Both the position numbers and the translations under genes were made by a program. From the NCBI RefSeq assembly GCF_003633615.1, contig NZ_RBKU01000001.1, positions 2,790,001 through 2,854,000 on the forward strand: a DNA stretch of 64,000 nucleotides, read 5' to 3'. The stretch is from Mucilaginibacter gracilis. GTDB lineage: Bacteria > Bacteroidota > Bacteroidia > Sphingobacteriales > Sphingobacteriaceae. Positions 9,199-17,327 of the stretch are shown piece after piece (position 1 is the first letter of the stretch; each line of letters begins with the position of its first letter). The notes below the pieces were generated by a model. It did no database searches. It was not told the DNA's origin and saw nothing but the letters and a program-made list of their open reading frames with translations.

Positions 9199-12186
9199 AT
9201 GAATAAATATTTACTTTTTATTGTACTTTGTTTTTCCCCGTTTTTATTAAAGGGGCAATGTTTAACCGGTTGGCTTTATAAAGCTCCTATAACCGTTTCA
9301 AACTCAAATGGAAGTGCGTTAGCCGATTTTCAGGTTAGTATTACCTTGAATACCCAAGCGCTAATATCGGCTGGCAAGATGAATGCTGCCGGCAACGATA
9401 TTCGCTTTGTTGATGGAAGCTGCACTAATTTACCTTATTGGATAGAAAGCGGCATAAACACCGCCAATACTATTATTTGGGTGAAGGTTAACTCGGTACC
9501 TGCTAATGGCACCAATACCATTTATTGCTACTATGGCAATAGCGCAGCAGCGGCGGCAACAGACGGAAATGCTACCTTTATGTTATTTGACGATTTTGAC
9601 GGCGGTACGCTTGATGCTTCAAAATGGACAGCCTATGGAAGTCCGTACAGTATTTCGGGAGGCTCCATTTCATTTCAAGCATCCTCGGCTTCAAGTGTAG
9701 TACGGTCTAATGCTTCTTTGCCTGGTCCATACGTAAGCGAAATTAAAGCAAATTCTACGTCGGGCAATTGGCCCAGCTTGGCGCAAGTTAATTCCGGAAC
9801 TTTTAGTGGTTCAGCACTTTTCCAGGGTGGTACAACAATGTACTTAGGTGTCATTTTAGCGTCTGGATCCGACTATGCTGGCAATTTTAGTTCAAGTACA
9901 AATTTGGGAAACACAACAGGTTTGTGGAGTTTGGTAACCATTGATGCAACCCATCAAAATGGCAGTTGGCCTGGTGGTGCACTGGCTAATATAAATTTAG
10001 CTCAAGCCCCTTCCGCTACTATTCAAACTGCCTTCGGATGCCTGGAAACAGGTACCGGTACAATGTCTGTTGATTGGTTCCGCGCGCGCCAATATGCAGC
10101 GCAAACTCCAACATTCACGGTAGCTGCCGAGCAAGTAAACAAACTACCGCAAACCATCACGTTTACGGCATTGCCTACCAATAAAGTTTACGGCAATCCC
10201 GATTTTGATCCAGGCGCAACAAGTACTAATAATACAATACCTGTAACTTATACAAGCTCAAATACAGCAGCAGTAACCATAGTAAGTGGGAAACTCCATA
10301 TTGTGGGTGCAGGTACAGCTACAATCACAGCATCGCAAGCCGGCGATAATACTTACCTCGCCGCTACTGATGTACAGCAAACCATTACCATAGCTCAAGC
10401 TCCTTTAACCATAATAGCAAGCAACGCCACCAAAGTATACGGTGACGCCCTTCCAGCCTTGGCAGTAACCTACAGCGGCTTTGTAAACGGCGAAACGAGC
10501 GCCGTACTAACCACAGCACCAGCGATTACGACCACCGGAACGGCGAGTTCGGCAGTAGGTACGTACCCTATTACAGCCACAGGCGCGGTAGCTTCTAACT
10601 ATACCATTACCTATACAGCCGGCAGCCTAACAGTAACCCCGGCAGGCCTTAACATTACGGCGGTTAACCAAACCAAGATATACGGCGCAGCCAACCCAAC
10701 CTTAACAGCCACCTATAGCGGCTTTGTGAACGGCGATACCAACAGCAGCCTAACCACCCAACCAACCATCACCACTACGGCAGTAACAGGCAGCCAGGTG
10801 AATACCTACCCCATTACGGCTACAGGCGCAGCAAGCCCGAACTATACCATCAGCTATACCGCAGGCACGCTAACGGTAACCAAAGCAGGCCTGACCATTA
10901 CAGCAAGTAATGCCACCAAAGTATACGGCGCGGTGTTGCCAACGTTGGCAGTAACATACAGCGGCTTTGTGAATAGCGAAACGAGCGGTGTATTAACCAC
11001 GCAACCAACGATCACGACAACAGGAACGGCGAGTTCGGCAGTGGGCACGTACCCCATTACAGCAGCAGGCGCAGCAAGTGCAAACTATAACATTACCTAT
11101 ACCGCAGGTAGCCTAACGGTAACCAAAGCAGGGCTTAACATCACGGCGGTTAACCAAACCAAAGTATACGGCGCAGCCAACCCAACGCTGGCAGTAACCT
11201 ATAGCGGTTTTGTGAATAGCGACGACGCAACGAAACTCACCACCCAGCCAACCATTGCCACCACAGCAACAGCAAGTTCGGCAGTAGGCACATATCCCAT
11301 CACAGCTACAGGCGCAGCCAGTGCAAACTATAGCATCAGCTATACAGCAGCCACGCTAACGGTAACGCAGGCACCCTTGGTGATTACGGCCAATAACATC
11401 AGCAGGAACTACGGTCAGCCAAACCCAACACTAACGGTAACGTATACCGGCCTGGTGAATGGCGATACCAATAACAGCCTAAGCACCCAGCCAACAATCA
11501 CCACTACAGCCACCATCACCTCGTTGCCCGGTACTTACCCTATTACGGCAAGCGGCGCAGTAGGCCCCAACTATAGCATCAGCTATGTAGCAGGTACGTT
11601 CAGGGTAATCCCGTTAACGAATGCCAACCTGAGTAACCTCACGATCAGCAACGGCATCCTGTCGCCAACATTTGCAACAGGCACGTTTAGCTATACCACA
11701 TCGGTAGCCAACAGCGTAAGCAATGTAACAGTGATCCCGACGGCCGACCCAACGGCCACGGTTCTGGTGAACGGCCTGCCTGCAACCAACGGCGGACCCT
11801 TTGCAGTTGACCTGAGCGTAGGCAATAACACCATCACAGTACTGGTAACAGCACAGGACGGAACAACGAAACTGACCTATACCATAGCACTGTACAGAGC
11901 AGTACCACCAGATGCGGTATTTGCAACCAACATCCTGACCCCTAACGGAGACGGCAAGAACGATAACTGGATCATTAAAGACATATTGCTGTACCCTAAC
12001 AATACCGTAAAAGTATTTGACAGGGCAGGCCGTATCGTGTTTGCTCAGCATAGCTATGCCAATACCTGGGATGGTACCCTGAGCGGCTCACCGTTAACCG
12101 AAGGTACGTACTACTATGCCATAGACCTGGGCATCTTTGGCGCACAACCGATCAAAGGATACGTGAGCATCCTGAGAAAGAGATAA
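9199..12186 (+). CDS. T9SS-exported MBG-repeat adhesin with DUF2341 and gliding-type C-terminal domain
   Basis: 995 residues. Signal peptide about 1-20 (cleavage after KGQ). Residues about 25-110 form a DUF2341 domain (WLYKAPITV, DIRFVDG, LPYWIES, IYCYYGN), followed by a concanavalin-like sandwich to about 310, an Ig-like segment 315-400, and five 81-residue MBG repeats at 402-806 (each with a K-V-Y-G core, TYSGFVN, GTYPITA, NYxIxY). A cadherin-like beta-sandwich (about 807-900) and a CHU_C/type B T9SS sorting domain follow (about 905-995: LTPNGDGKNDNW, VFDRAGRIVF, LTEGTYYYAIDL). The protein should be exported by the T9SS and displayed at the surface, probably for adhesion or gliding. A PorP/SprF gene lies 145 bp downstream on the same strand, matching the sprB-sprF pairing. 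Codon use changes inside the gene: AT-rich before about 10.4 kb, then GC-richer in the repeat and C-terminal part. Confidence 0.88.
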   Translation: MNKYLLFIVLCFSPFLLKGQCLTGWLYKAPITVSNSNGSALADFQVSITLNTQALISAGKMNAAGNDIRFVDGSCTNLPYWIESGINTANTIIWVKVNSVPANGTNTIYCYYGNSAAAAATDGNATFMLFDDFDGGTLDASKWTAYGSPYSISGGSISFQASSASSVVRSNASLPGPYVSEIKANSTSGNWPSLAQVNSGTFSGSALFQGGTTMYLGVILASGSDYAGNFSSSTNLGNTTGLWSLVTIDATHQNGSWPGGALANINLAQAPSATIQTAFGCLETGTGTMSVDWFRARQYAAQTPTFTVAAEQVNKLPQTITFTALPTNKVYGNPDFDPGATSTNNTIPVTYTSSNTAAVTIVSGKLHIVGAGTATITASQAGDNTYLAATDVQQTITIAQAPLTIIASNATKVYGDALPALAVTYSGFVNGETSAVLTTAPAITTTGTASSAVGTYPITATGAVASNYTITYTAGSLTVTPAGLNITAVNQTKIYGAANPTLTATYSGFVNGDTNSSLTTQPTITTTAVTGSQVNTYPITATGAASPNYTISYTAGTLTVTKAGLTITASNATKVYGAVLPTLAVTYSGFVNSETSGVLTTQPTITTTGTASSAVGTYPITAAGAASANYNITYTAGSLTVTKAGLNITAVNQTKVYGAANPTLAVTYSGFVNSDDATKLTTQPTIATTATASSAVGTYPITATGAASANYSISYTAATLTVTQAPLVITANNISRNYGQPNPTLTVTYTGLVNGDTNNSLSTQPTITTTATITSLPGTYPITASGAVGPNYSISYVAGTFRVIPLTNANLSNLTISNGILSPTFATGTFSYTTSVANSVSNVTVIPTADPTATVLVNGLPATNGGPFAVDLSVGNNTITVLVTAQDGTTKLTYTIALYRAVPPDAVFATNILTPNGDGKNDNWIIKDILLYPNNTVKVFDRAGRIVFAQHSYANTWDGTLSGSPLTEGTYYYAIDLGIFGAQPIKGYVSILRKR
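10402..11616 (+). repeat. Five tandem 243-bp repeats encoding MBG domains, A-B-A-B-C order
   Basis: Units at 10402-10644, 10645-10887, 10888-11130, 11131-11373 and 11374-11616, each exactly 81 codons. Units 1 and 3 share ITASNATKVYG-type starts (unit 1 has IIASNATKVYG) and GTASSAVGTYPITA; units 2 and 4 share NITAVNQTK and YGAANPTL. Unit 5 is the most divergent. The pattern implies past duplication of a 486-bp two-unit block. Confidence 0.9.
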
Positions 12187-12195
12187 GCCGGGAGA

Positions 12196-12252
12196 AAGAT
12201 AGAATCAGGAATCCATAAGATAGAATCAGGAAGCCAGAATCAGGAATCAAGA
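12196..12252 (+). repeat. Short purine-rich repeats (agaatcaggaa type) between adhesin and porP-like genes
   Basis: Three copies of agaatcaggaa start at 12201, 12222 and 12236; a 16-base unit aagatagaatcaggaa is repeated at 12196-12211 and 12217-12232. The 17 bases at 12236-12252 are identical to the reverse complement of 62799-62815 in the efflux operon. In both places the purine-rich strand is the mRNA strand within an apparent operon. Confidence 0.75.
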
Positions 12253-12331
12253 GAAAAAAAAAGGCAAGTGCCGGATAACGATCCCAAAGGATGGGATAAA
12301 GAAAGACATATCAAATTATTAACTATTAATA

Positions 12332-13258
12332 ATGAAAGCATACAAGATAATGAGATCACAAAATATAAAAGCACTGCACCTGGTAATAGGCGTACTGTGC
12401 ATGCTTGGAGCAACACAGGGAGCCAAGGCACAGTTAACAGGCTTCCATTCGGGCTATTTCCAGAATGAGTACCTCACAAACCCTGCAATGGCAGGGATGG
12501 AAAAAGGCTTGAACCTGAACCTGGGCTACCAGCAACAGTGGAACACGGTACCCGGTGGCCCCAAGCTGCAAAATGCCACGGCGGACTTTGGCGCGGGCAA
12601 CAACGTAGGGCTTGGGATTAACCTGAATGCCGACCAGGCAGGCTTACTATCCAGAACACGTGTGATGGGTACATTTGCCTACCATTTGCCCATTAGCGGC
12701 GATGGTGATAAGCTGAACTTCGGCTTATCATTAGGCATCACGAGCAACCATCTGGACTATAGCAAAATTGTAGGCGATGCCAGCGACATCCAGGCAGCCA
12801 ACTATAACAACAGAGGCGCATATGTAGACGGCGACTTCGGCCTATCATACACCAACAAGGCACTCACCCTGCAAGGCTCATTACCAAACCTGAAGAGCAT
12901 CTTCTCACAGGCCGACGGCGAAGATTTAGAAATAGACCGTGCAACGTTTTTCACGGCAGCAAGCTACAAGATCACGTTCGACAACCCGTACAACAAACTG
13001 ATTGTAGAACCCAAGGTAGCCTATAGGGGCGTTAAAGGTTTCGATAATATTTTTGATGGCGGAGTAGACCTTTTGATGCCAACCAACCACTTCGACATCT
13101 CCACAGTATACCACACCAACAAAACCATCACCTTCGGTGCCGGGCTAGACCTGCCTACCATGGGCCTGCTATTTGCCTACACCAACAACACCGGTGCGGT
13201 GAGTGCCTATGCACCCAACACCTTTGAACTGGGTATTAAATTTAAATTGTTTAAATAG
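12332..13258 (+). CDS. PorP/SprF family outer-membrane protein
   Basis: 308 residues. Signal peptide ends near GAKAQ (about residue 34, or 28 if the second ATG at 12350 is used; both starts are plausible). The mature N-terminus LTGFHSGYFQNEYLTNPAMAG is the PorP/SprF signature (QNxYLxNPAxAG), followed by alternating beta strands to a C-terminal aromatic-ending strand (ELGIKFKLFK) typical of outer-membrane barrels. PorP/SprF proteins dock at the T9SS and are needed to secrete or attach their neighbouring type B CTD adhesin; the adhesin at 9199-12186 is the likely partner. Codon usage is GC-richer than in most neighbours and resembles the 3' part of the adhesin, suggesting that the two travelled together. 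A bidirectional terminator follows. Confidence 0.88.
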   Translation: MKAYKIMRSQNIKALHLVIGVLCMLGATQGAKAQLTGFHSGYFQNEYLTNPAMAGMEKGLNLNLGYQQQWNTVPGGPKLQNATADFGAGNNVGLGINLNADQAGLLSRTRVMGTFAYHLPISGDGDKLNFGLSLGITSNHLDYSKIVGDASDIQAANYNNRGAYVDGDFGLSYTNKALTLQGSLPNLKSIFSQADGEDLEIDRATFFTAASYKITFDNPYNKLIVEPKVAYRGVKGFDNIFDGGVDLLMPTNHFDISTVYHTNKTITFGAGLDLPTMGLLFAYTNNTGAVSAYAPNTFELGIKFKLFK

Positions 13259-13316
13259 GCGTTGAAACACTAAAACGCATCGTTCCCCATTATTGGGGTA
13301 TAAAGCTAAACGCTGT

Positions 13317-13359
13317 AAACCAAAAAAGCTGTCTTAAAAAGGGACAGCTTTTTTGGTTT
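13317..13359. terminator. Bidirectional intrinsic terminator
   Basis: Perfect 17-bp stem between 13317-13333 (aaaccaaaaaagctgtc) and 13343-13359, with A/T-rich outer arms that give U runs both ways. It separates the plus-strand porP-like gene from the converging minus-strand DUF3857 operon. Confidence 0.9.
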
Positions 13360-13443
13360 TATAGTGGTGAATTGGTCAGATGTTTCTGTTAGACTGGAAA
13401 CCATATTATCCAATTAATAGAAAAGCACTATTGCAGCGATAGC

Positions 13444-15396
13444 TTACATTTTTTGAAGCACAAGTACAACTTTATTAAAATCTGACGAGGCATTGATGAT
13501 CTTTCTAAATTGGGGGAATTGGCTGAGCGGATAAAGTGTTTTCCGGTACTCTTCTGTGATGTTAACAGTGAGTAGGTTACCTTTAATCTCGTAATTAGAT
13601 ACAAAACCCATTGTGAGTTCGCCGTTATCCTTAAAGGTTTCGTCAATTTTTAAATCATTGGGATTGCTGATGGTATAGCCCGCCGGGATGGTAAATTCGA
13701 TCTTTCTTTTTTCAACGTGTCCGTATTCAATATCAACGGGTTGCTGCCGGGGTTTTTCCTGGTACATTTCAACCTGTGGACCAATGGCCAGTCCTATTTT
13801 AAGCAATAATTTATTTCCGGCATGTTCAATTAATTCAGCTGATTTCGTTTTGGTATGCATGATAAAAGGCTGATCGGTGGCTTCGAATGCGCTATTTAAA
13901 GCTTCGGAGAAAAGAATATGATCGGTACTGGAAACCATTTTGGCCATCTCCTTAATCATAGTTTTTTTCTGGTCCTCGTTTGAAAAATTGAACGCATCCC
14001 TGTAGTCGACAGCCGGATAACCGTCGTATATCTGTTTAGCGTCCACGGTTATCGAATCTAAATTGTTGTTAAGCTCAAGTTTGGATTCGATGTTGGAGCA
14101 GGATTTTTTATAATCTTCCAGTTCAATGGGGCGGATATCGGCAATAGCGGTTGAAAACGTACCAATTGATGTACTTTTGCAAAACAGGCCATTGGTATCG
14201 CCCCAGTACGGGTAAATAAGCGGATACCTGTAATCGGGCCGTGTTGGAGCTATAAATTTATTTTCGGCGGGGAAATAGAATAGCGGGTAATCACAATTGT
14301 TCCAGTTCTCAAACGTCCTGTCAATCATAAACTTGTTTCTGTCGCCGGTTAATACAAACTGATACCGTATGCCCAGATTTTGGAATATAGCACTATATAA
14401 ACGCACAGAGCCTATAGTTCCGCCTATTTTGTTTTTAATAACGCTTTCCAGACTATTACCCTCGTCGCTTTTTAGATCGTCGTTGTACGAATAATTTTTT
14501 TTGATGTAGTTTTCTACAGCTATAATTTTTTTAACCTCGTCGCCAAGGCCATCCCAGGCATTGGCCTTAACCAAATCCTGTACTTTTTTAACGTCTTTTT
14601 CGGAGTAATAAGTGTAAACACTAAAAATTCTGCGCGCTAATTCATTCCAGGTAAAAAGGCGCTCACCCTTTTGTTTGGCATCGTTATATGATAGTTTAAA
14701 CTCAACCCGCCAAAGGTTGTTATCGTAAAAGGCATATTTTTCCTCTTCGGCGCCCGGTATCCCGGTAAAATCGCAGCGCGTAATTTTTTTGGTGCCAATT
14801 AGGGTATCAACAGGGCTTGCCGGGCAATTGTAAGGTTTGATCTCGAATTTGAGGCGTTCGGGTTTAATGAGCTGTACGGAGCTTGCTAAAATGGGGAAGA
14901 CACTTTGAATAACCTCACGGCCAAAGTAAGTTGTGGGCCTTTTTACCGTATAAAAATACTCTACCTCGCAACCTTTGCTTAGGCCATCCAAAGCAAAAAT
15001 TTTATAGGTATTACCATCCTCCTCCTTAATATCTTTGATGTTGTTTTTATTAAGCTCTATAATTTTACCGTCGGGGGTAATGGTGCGGGCCCTCACATCC
15101 ACAATGTCCGATTTTTCGCTTACGCCGAGATAGATTTTGTTAAAGTTCTCTATCCCCCTGTCATCGTTAATGTGAATAATTTTATGCAGGGTATAATATT
15201 CGGCAACTTCTTCCTTTTCATCTATATATTCTATTTGTCGTTTATCCATAATGATAACTGCCGACTCTTTGCCATATTTAGTGCCAACGGTATGGATAAC
15301 AGGCTTTGCCTCCCAGGTTTCTTTTTCAATAGCCTGGCTATAGAGGTTTTGCCAGCATAATAATGCTGTAAATAATAAAAGCGATTGCTTTTTCAT
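13444..15396 (-). CDS. DUF3857 protein with a transglutaminase-like domain lacking the catalytic cysteine
   Basis: 650 residues with a signal peptide ending near YSQ (about 20). Residues about 50-210 match DUF3857 (beta-rich, with a DVRARTITPDGKIIEL segment), and residues about 290-420 have the transglutaminase-like arrangement (AVENYIKKNYSYN, then IGGTIGSVRLYSAIFQNLG). In active relatives the second motif reads G-D-C-K-D-x; here C is absent (T-I-G-S-V-R) and the following His and Asp positions are also not obvious, so this copy is probably non-catalytic. A beta-rich C-terminal domain follows. Its start is 5 bases after the stop of the intact paralogue upstream, so they are co-transcribed; an inactive partner or scaffold role is inference. 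It should be periplasmic or outer-membrane associated. Confidence 0.82.
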   Translation of the reverse strand: MKKQSLLLFTALLCWQNLYSQAIEKETWEAKPVIHTVGTKYGKESAVIIMDKRQIEYIDEKEEVAEYYTLHKIIHINDDRGIENFNKIYLGVSEKSDIVDVRARTITPDGKIIELNKNNIKDIKEEDGNTYKIFALDGLSKGCEVEYFYTVKRPTTYFGREVIQSVFPILASSVQLIKPERLKFEIKPYNCPASPVDTLIGTKKITRCDFTGIPGAEEEKYAFYDNNLWRVEFKLSYNDAKQKGERLFTWNELARRIFSVYTYYSEKDVKKVQDLVKANAWDGLGDEVKKIIAVENYIKKNYSYNDDLKSDEGNSLESVIKNKIGGTIGSVRLYSAIFQNLGIRYQFVLTGDRNKFMIDRTFENWNNCDYPLFYFPAENKFIAPTRPDYRYPLIYPYWGDTNGLFCKSTSIGTFSTAIADIRPIELEDYKKSCSNIESKLELNNNLDSITVDAKQIYDGYPAVDYRDAFNFSNEDQKKTMIKEMAKMVSSTDHILFSEALNSAFEATDQPFIMHTKTKSAELIEHAGNKLLLKIGLAIGPQVEMYQEKPRQQPVDIEYGHVEKRKIEFTIPAGYTISNPNDLKIDETFKDNGELTMGFVSNYEIKGNLLTVNITEEYRKTLYPLSQFPQFRKIINASSDFNKVVLVLQKM

Positions 15397-15401
15397 GGTA
15401 G

Positions 15402-17327
15402 TTAGATTTTTGTAAGGCTTAGGGTTTCTTTATACAGCGGGAAAAGGTTTTCGAGTACTTTATTCCAGGGTTCAAACTGGTCGCTGCTTAACATTAGGTT
15501 ATCGTTGTAAAATTGCTGAGTTAGTATTACCCAGTTGCCTTTTTGCTCGTATTGCAGGTTAAAGCCCCACACGTTATTGTGGTATTCTTTACCTTGCGGC
15601 AAGTAGGTAATTTTGTACCCTTCGGGTACTTTAAGCATGGTAACATATTTTTTAATATACTTAAAGCTGTACTCAATAGGCATTGCGCGTTTAGGATAAT
15701 CTATTTGCTGATCGGCAAAAAACTTGAAAAGGTTGAGATTTAAATAGTATTCGTTACCTATTTTTTTGGCATAATCGTGCAAACTAAAATTGGCCGATAG
15801 TGCTATTTTATCAGTAGTTGGTTTTTTTTCAATCTGGAAAGTATCCAGTTGAAACTTATTGGAGCCGCGTTCAAATTCGTATTTCATGCTCTCTTTTAGG
15901 TTTTTGCCATTGGCATACATTAACCTTGCGTAAATATTTGATGCAAAATAGCCCTGCAATTCCTGTTTTATTTTTCCGGAAATACCTGTAGGGCCTAATT
16001 CAAGCCACGTTGTATCGGTAAATAGGTTGCTGGTTTTTTCCATTACGGGTACTTTTAAAATTTTATACTCCTGCTCATTAATAGCAATCATGGCTTCTTT
16101 ATCCTGTATGCCGTATGAGGGTGTTCCAAAAACGCATGTAGGGTCGGTGCCATCTAAAAAAATATATTGGTCGTTAAGTTTAATGGCACATATCATGTGG
16201 TTGCTTACCAGCGGCAGTGGTACTTCGCTAAATTTATAAGGTAAATCGCGGGTGCCTATCCAGGTAAAATATGCAGGCACACCCGCTGCATTCAACATTT
16301 CGGTTAAAATGCTGGCCATGTCTTTACAATCGCCAAAGCGCCTGCTGCAAACCAGGCCTGCATCGCGCGGCACAAACCCCTCCATACCATCTTCAAAGGC
16401 TACGTATTTGATATTACGCTGCACCCAGGAGTAAATAGTTTTTGCCTTACTTTCCGCCGATGTGGCCTTTGCCGTGATAGAATCAACAACGCTTTTAAGC
16501 TCGGGGCTAATGGTGGTATTTATTTTTTTGATGTAGCTGTAATTCAGTTTATACAAATCGCTGGCGTTTGAGAGATACGAAACGATTTGGTTATCCTGCC
16601 CTTTGTAATTTTCGATATAAAATATCACATGGGGCGAGTACCATCCAAAGCCGGGCGCATCTTCATACCGCTTATCGGCAGGGCAGTTTTTGTATTGAAA
16701 GGTGTAAAGCTTATCGTGCCGGTTACGTTCTATTTTTACCGTTATTTGGTTGGTATCTAAGCCCATAAGGTGGTACTTTAGCGATATATCATTAGCAACC
16801 GTTACCTTTAACTCGCTGTTAGCTACAGGCATAGAGCTTGTAAAATAAAAGGGCGACAGCAAATGCGGGTCGGTATTGAGCCACGATACCTCCAGGTTGC
16901 CAATGGCACCAGGGCCTACAGCCGGAAAGTTGAACGTAGTGCTTTTAACGTCGTCGTAAAATACAAAGCTCTCTTTATTTGTGCTTGTTTTAAACTCGGT
17001 TACCTTTAGTTTTTTATCATCGGATGTGCGGGTATAAGCCTGGTACGATACCAGCTTTTGAAAATCGCTGTGCGAAAAACCATACTCGCTCATGAAGGCC
17101 GCCGCATTACCTTGCAGGTATTCTATCTGCTGTAGTTCGTGGCTCTCTACATAAGGTTGGCCATTTTTTAAGCTGATGGTATAATCAAGCGTTCTGTTAA
17201 GCAATACCGCTTTTTCATCGGGATACTGTTTAAGTAAGGCATCAAGAGTTTGTGCTTTTAAACCGCCTAACTGGAAAGAGAAACAAATTGTTAAACATAT
17301 TAATAGTAAGCGTTTTTTATTTCTCAT
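15402..17327 (-). CDS. DUF3857 and transglutaminase domain protein, intact catalytic triad
   Basis: 641 residues from the ATG at 17327. That start gives a clean signal peptide (MRNKKRLLLICLTICF then GGLKAQ) and an 11-bp overlap with the upstream MORN gene; the longer frame beginning at 17357 would add ten residues before the basic region. DUF3857 occupies about 45-240. The transglutaminase-like core has C334 (RRFGDCKDM), H377 (SNHMICAI) and D392 (FLDGTDP), the expected Cys-His-Asp triad. C-terminal beta-rich domain about 450-640. These exported proteins are common in Bacteroidota; the domain can catalyse protein cross-linking or proteolysis, and the substrate is unknown. It is the middle gene of a three-gene minus-strand operon. 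Confidence 0.88.
   Translation of the reverse strand: MRNKKRLLLICLTICFSFQLGGLKAQTLDALLKQYPDEKAVLLNRTLDYTISLKNGQPYVESHELQQIEYLQGNAAAFMSEYGFSHSDFQKLVSYQAYTRTSDDKKLKVTEFKTSTNKESFVFYDDVKSTTFNFPAVGPGAIGNLEVSWLNTDPHLLSPFYFTSSMPVANSELKVTVANDISLKYHLMGLDTNQITVKIERNRHDKLYTFQYKNCPADKRYEDAPGFGWYSPHVIFYIENYKGQDNQIVSYLSNASDLYKLNYSYIKKINTTISPELKSVVDSITAKATSAESKAKTIYSWVQRNIKYVAFEDGMEGFVPRDAGLVCSRRFGDCKDMASILTEMLNAAGVPAYFTWIGTRDLPYKFSEVPLPLVSNHMICAIKLNDQYIFLDGTDPTCVFGTPSYGIQDKEAMIAINEQEYKILKVPVMEKTSNLFTDTTWLELGPTGISGKIKQELQGYFASNIYARLMYANGKNLKESMKYEFERGSNKFQLDTFQIEKKPTTDKIALSANFSLHDYAKKIGNEYYLNLNLFKFFADQQIDYPKRAMPIEYSFKYIKKYVTMLKVPEGYKITYLPQGKEYHNNVWGFNLQYEQKGNWVILTQQFYNDNLMLSSDQFEPWNKVLENLFPLYKETLSLTKI

Noticed and set aside
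10402..11616. Possible CRISPR or VNTR array
   Set aside because: The units are 243-bp in-frame coding repeats with diverged copies, not short repeats with unique spacers.
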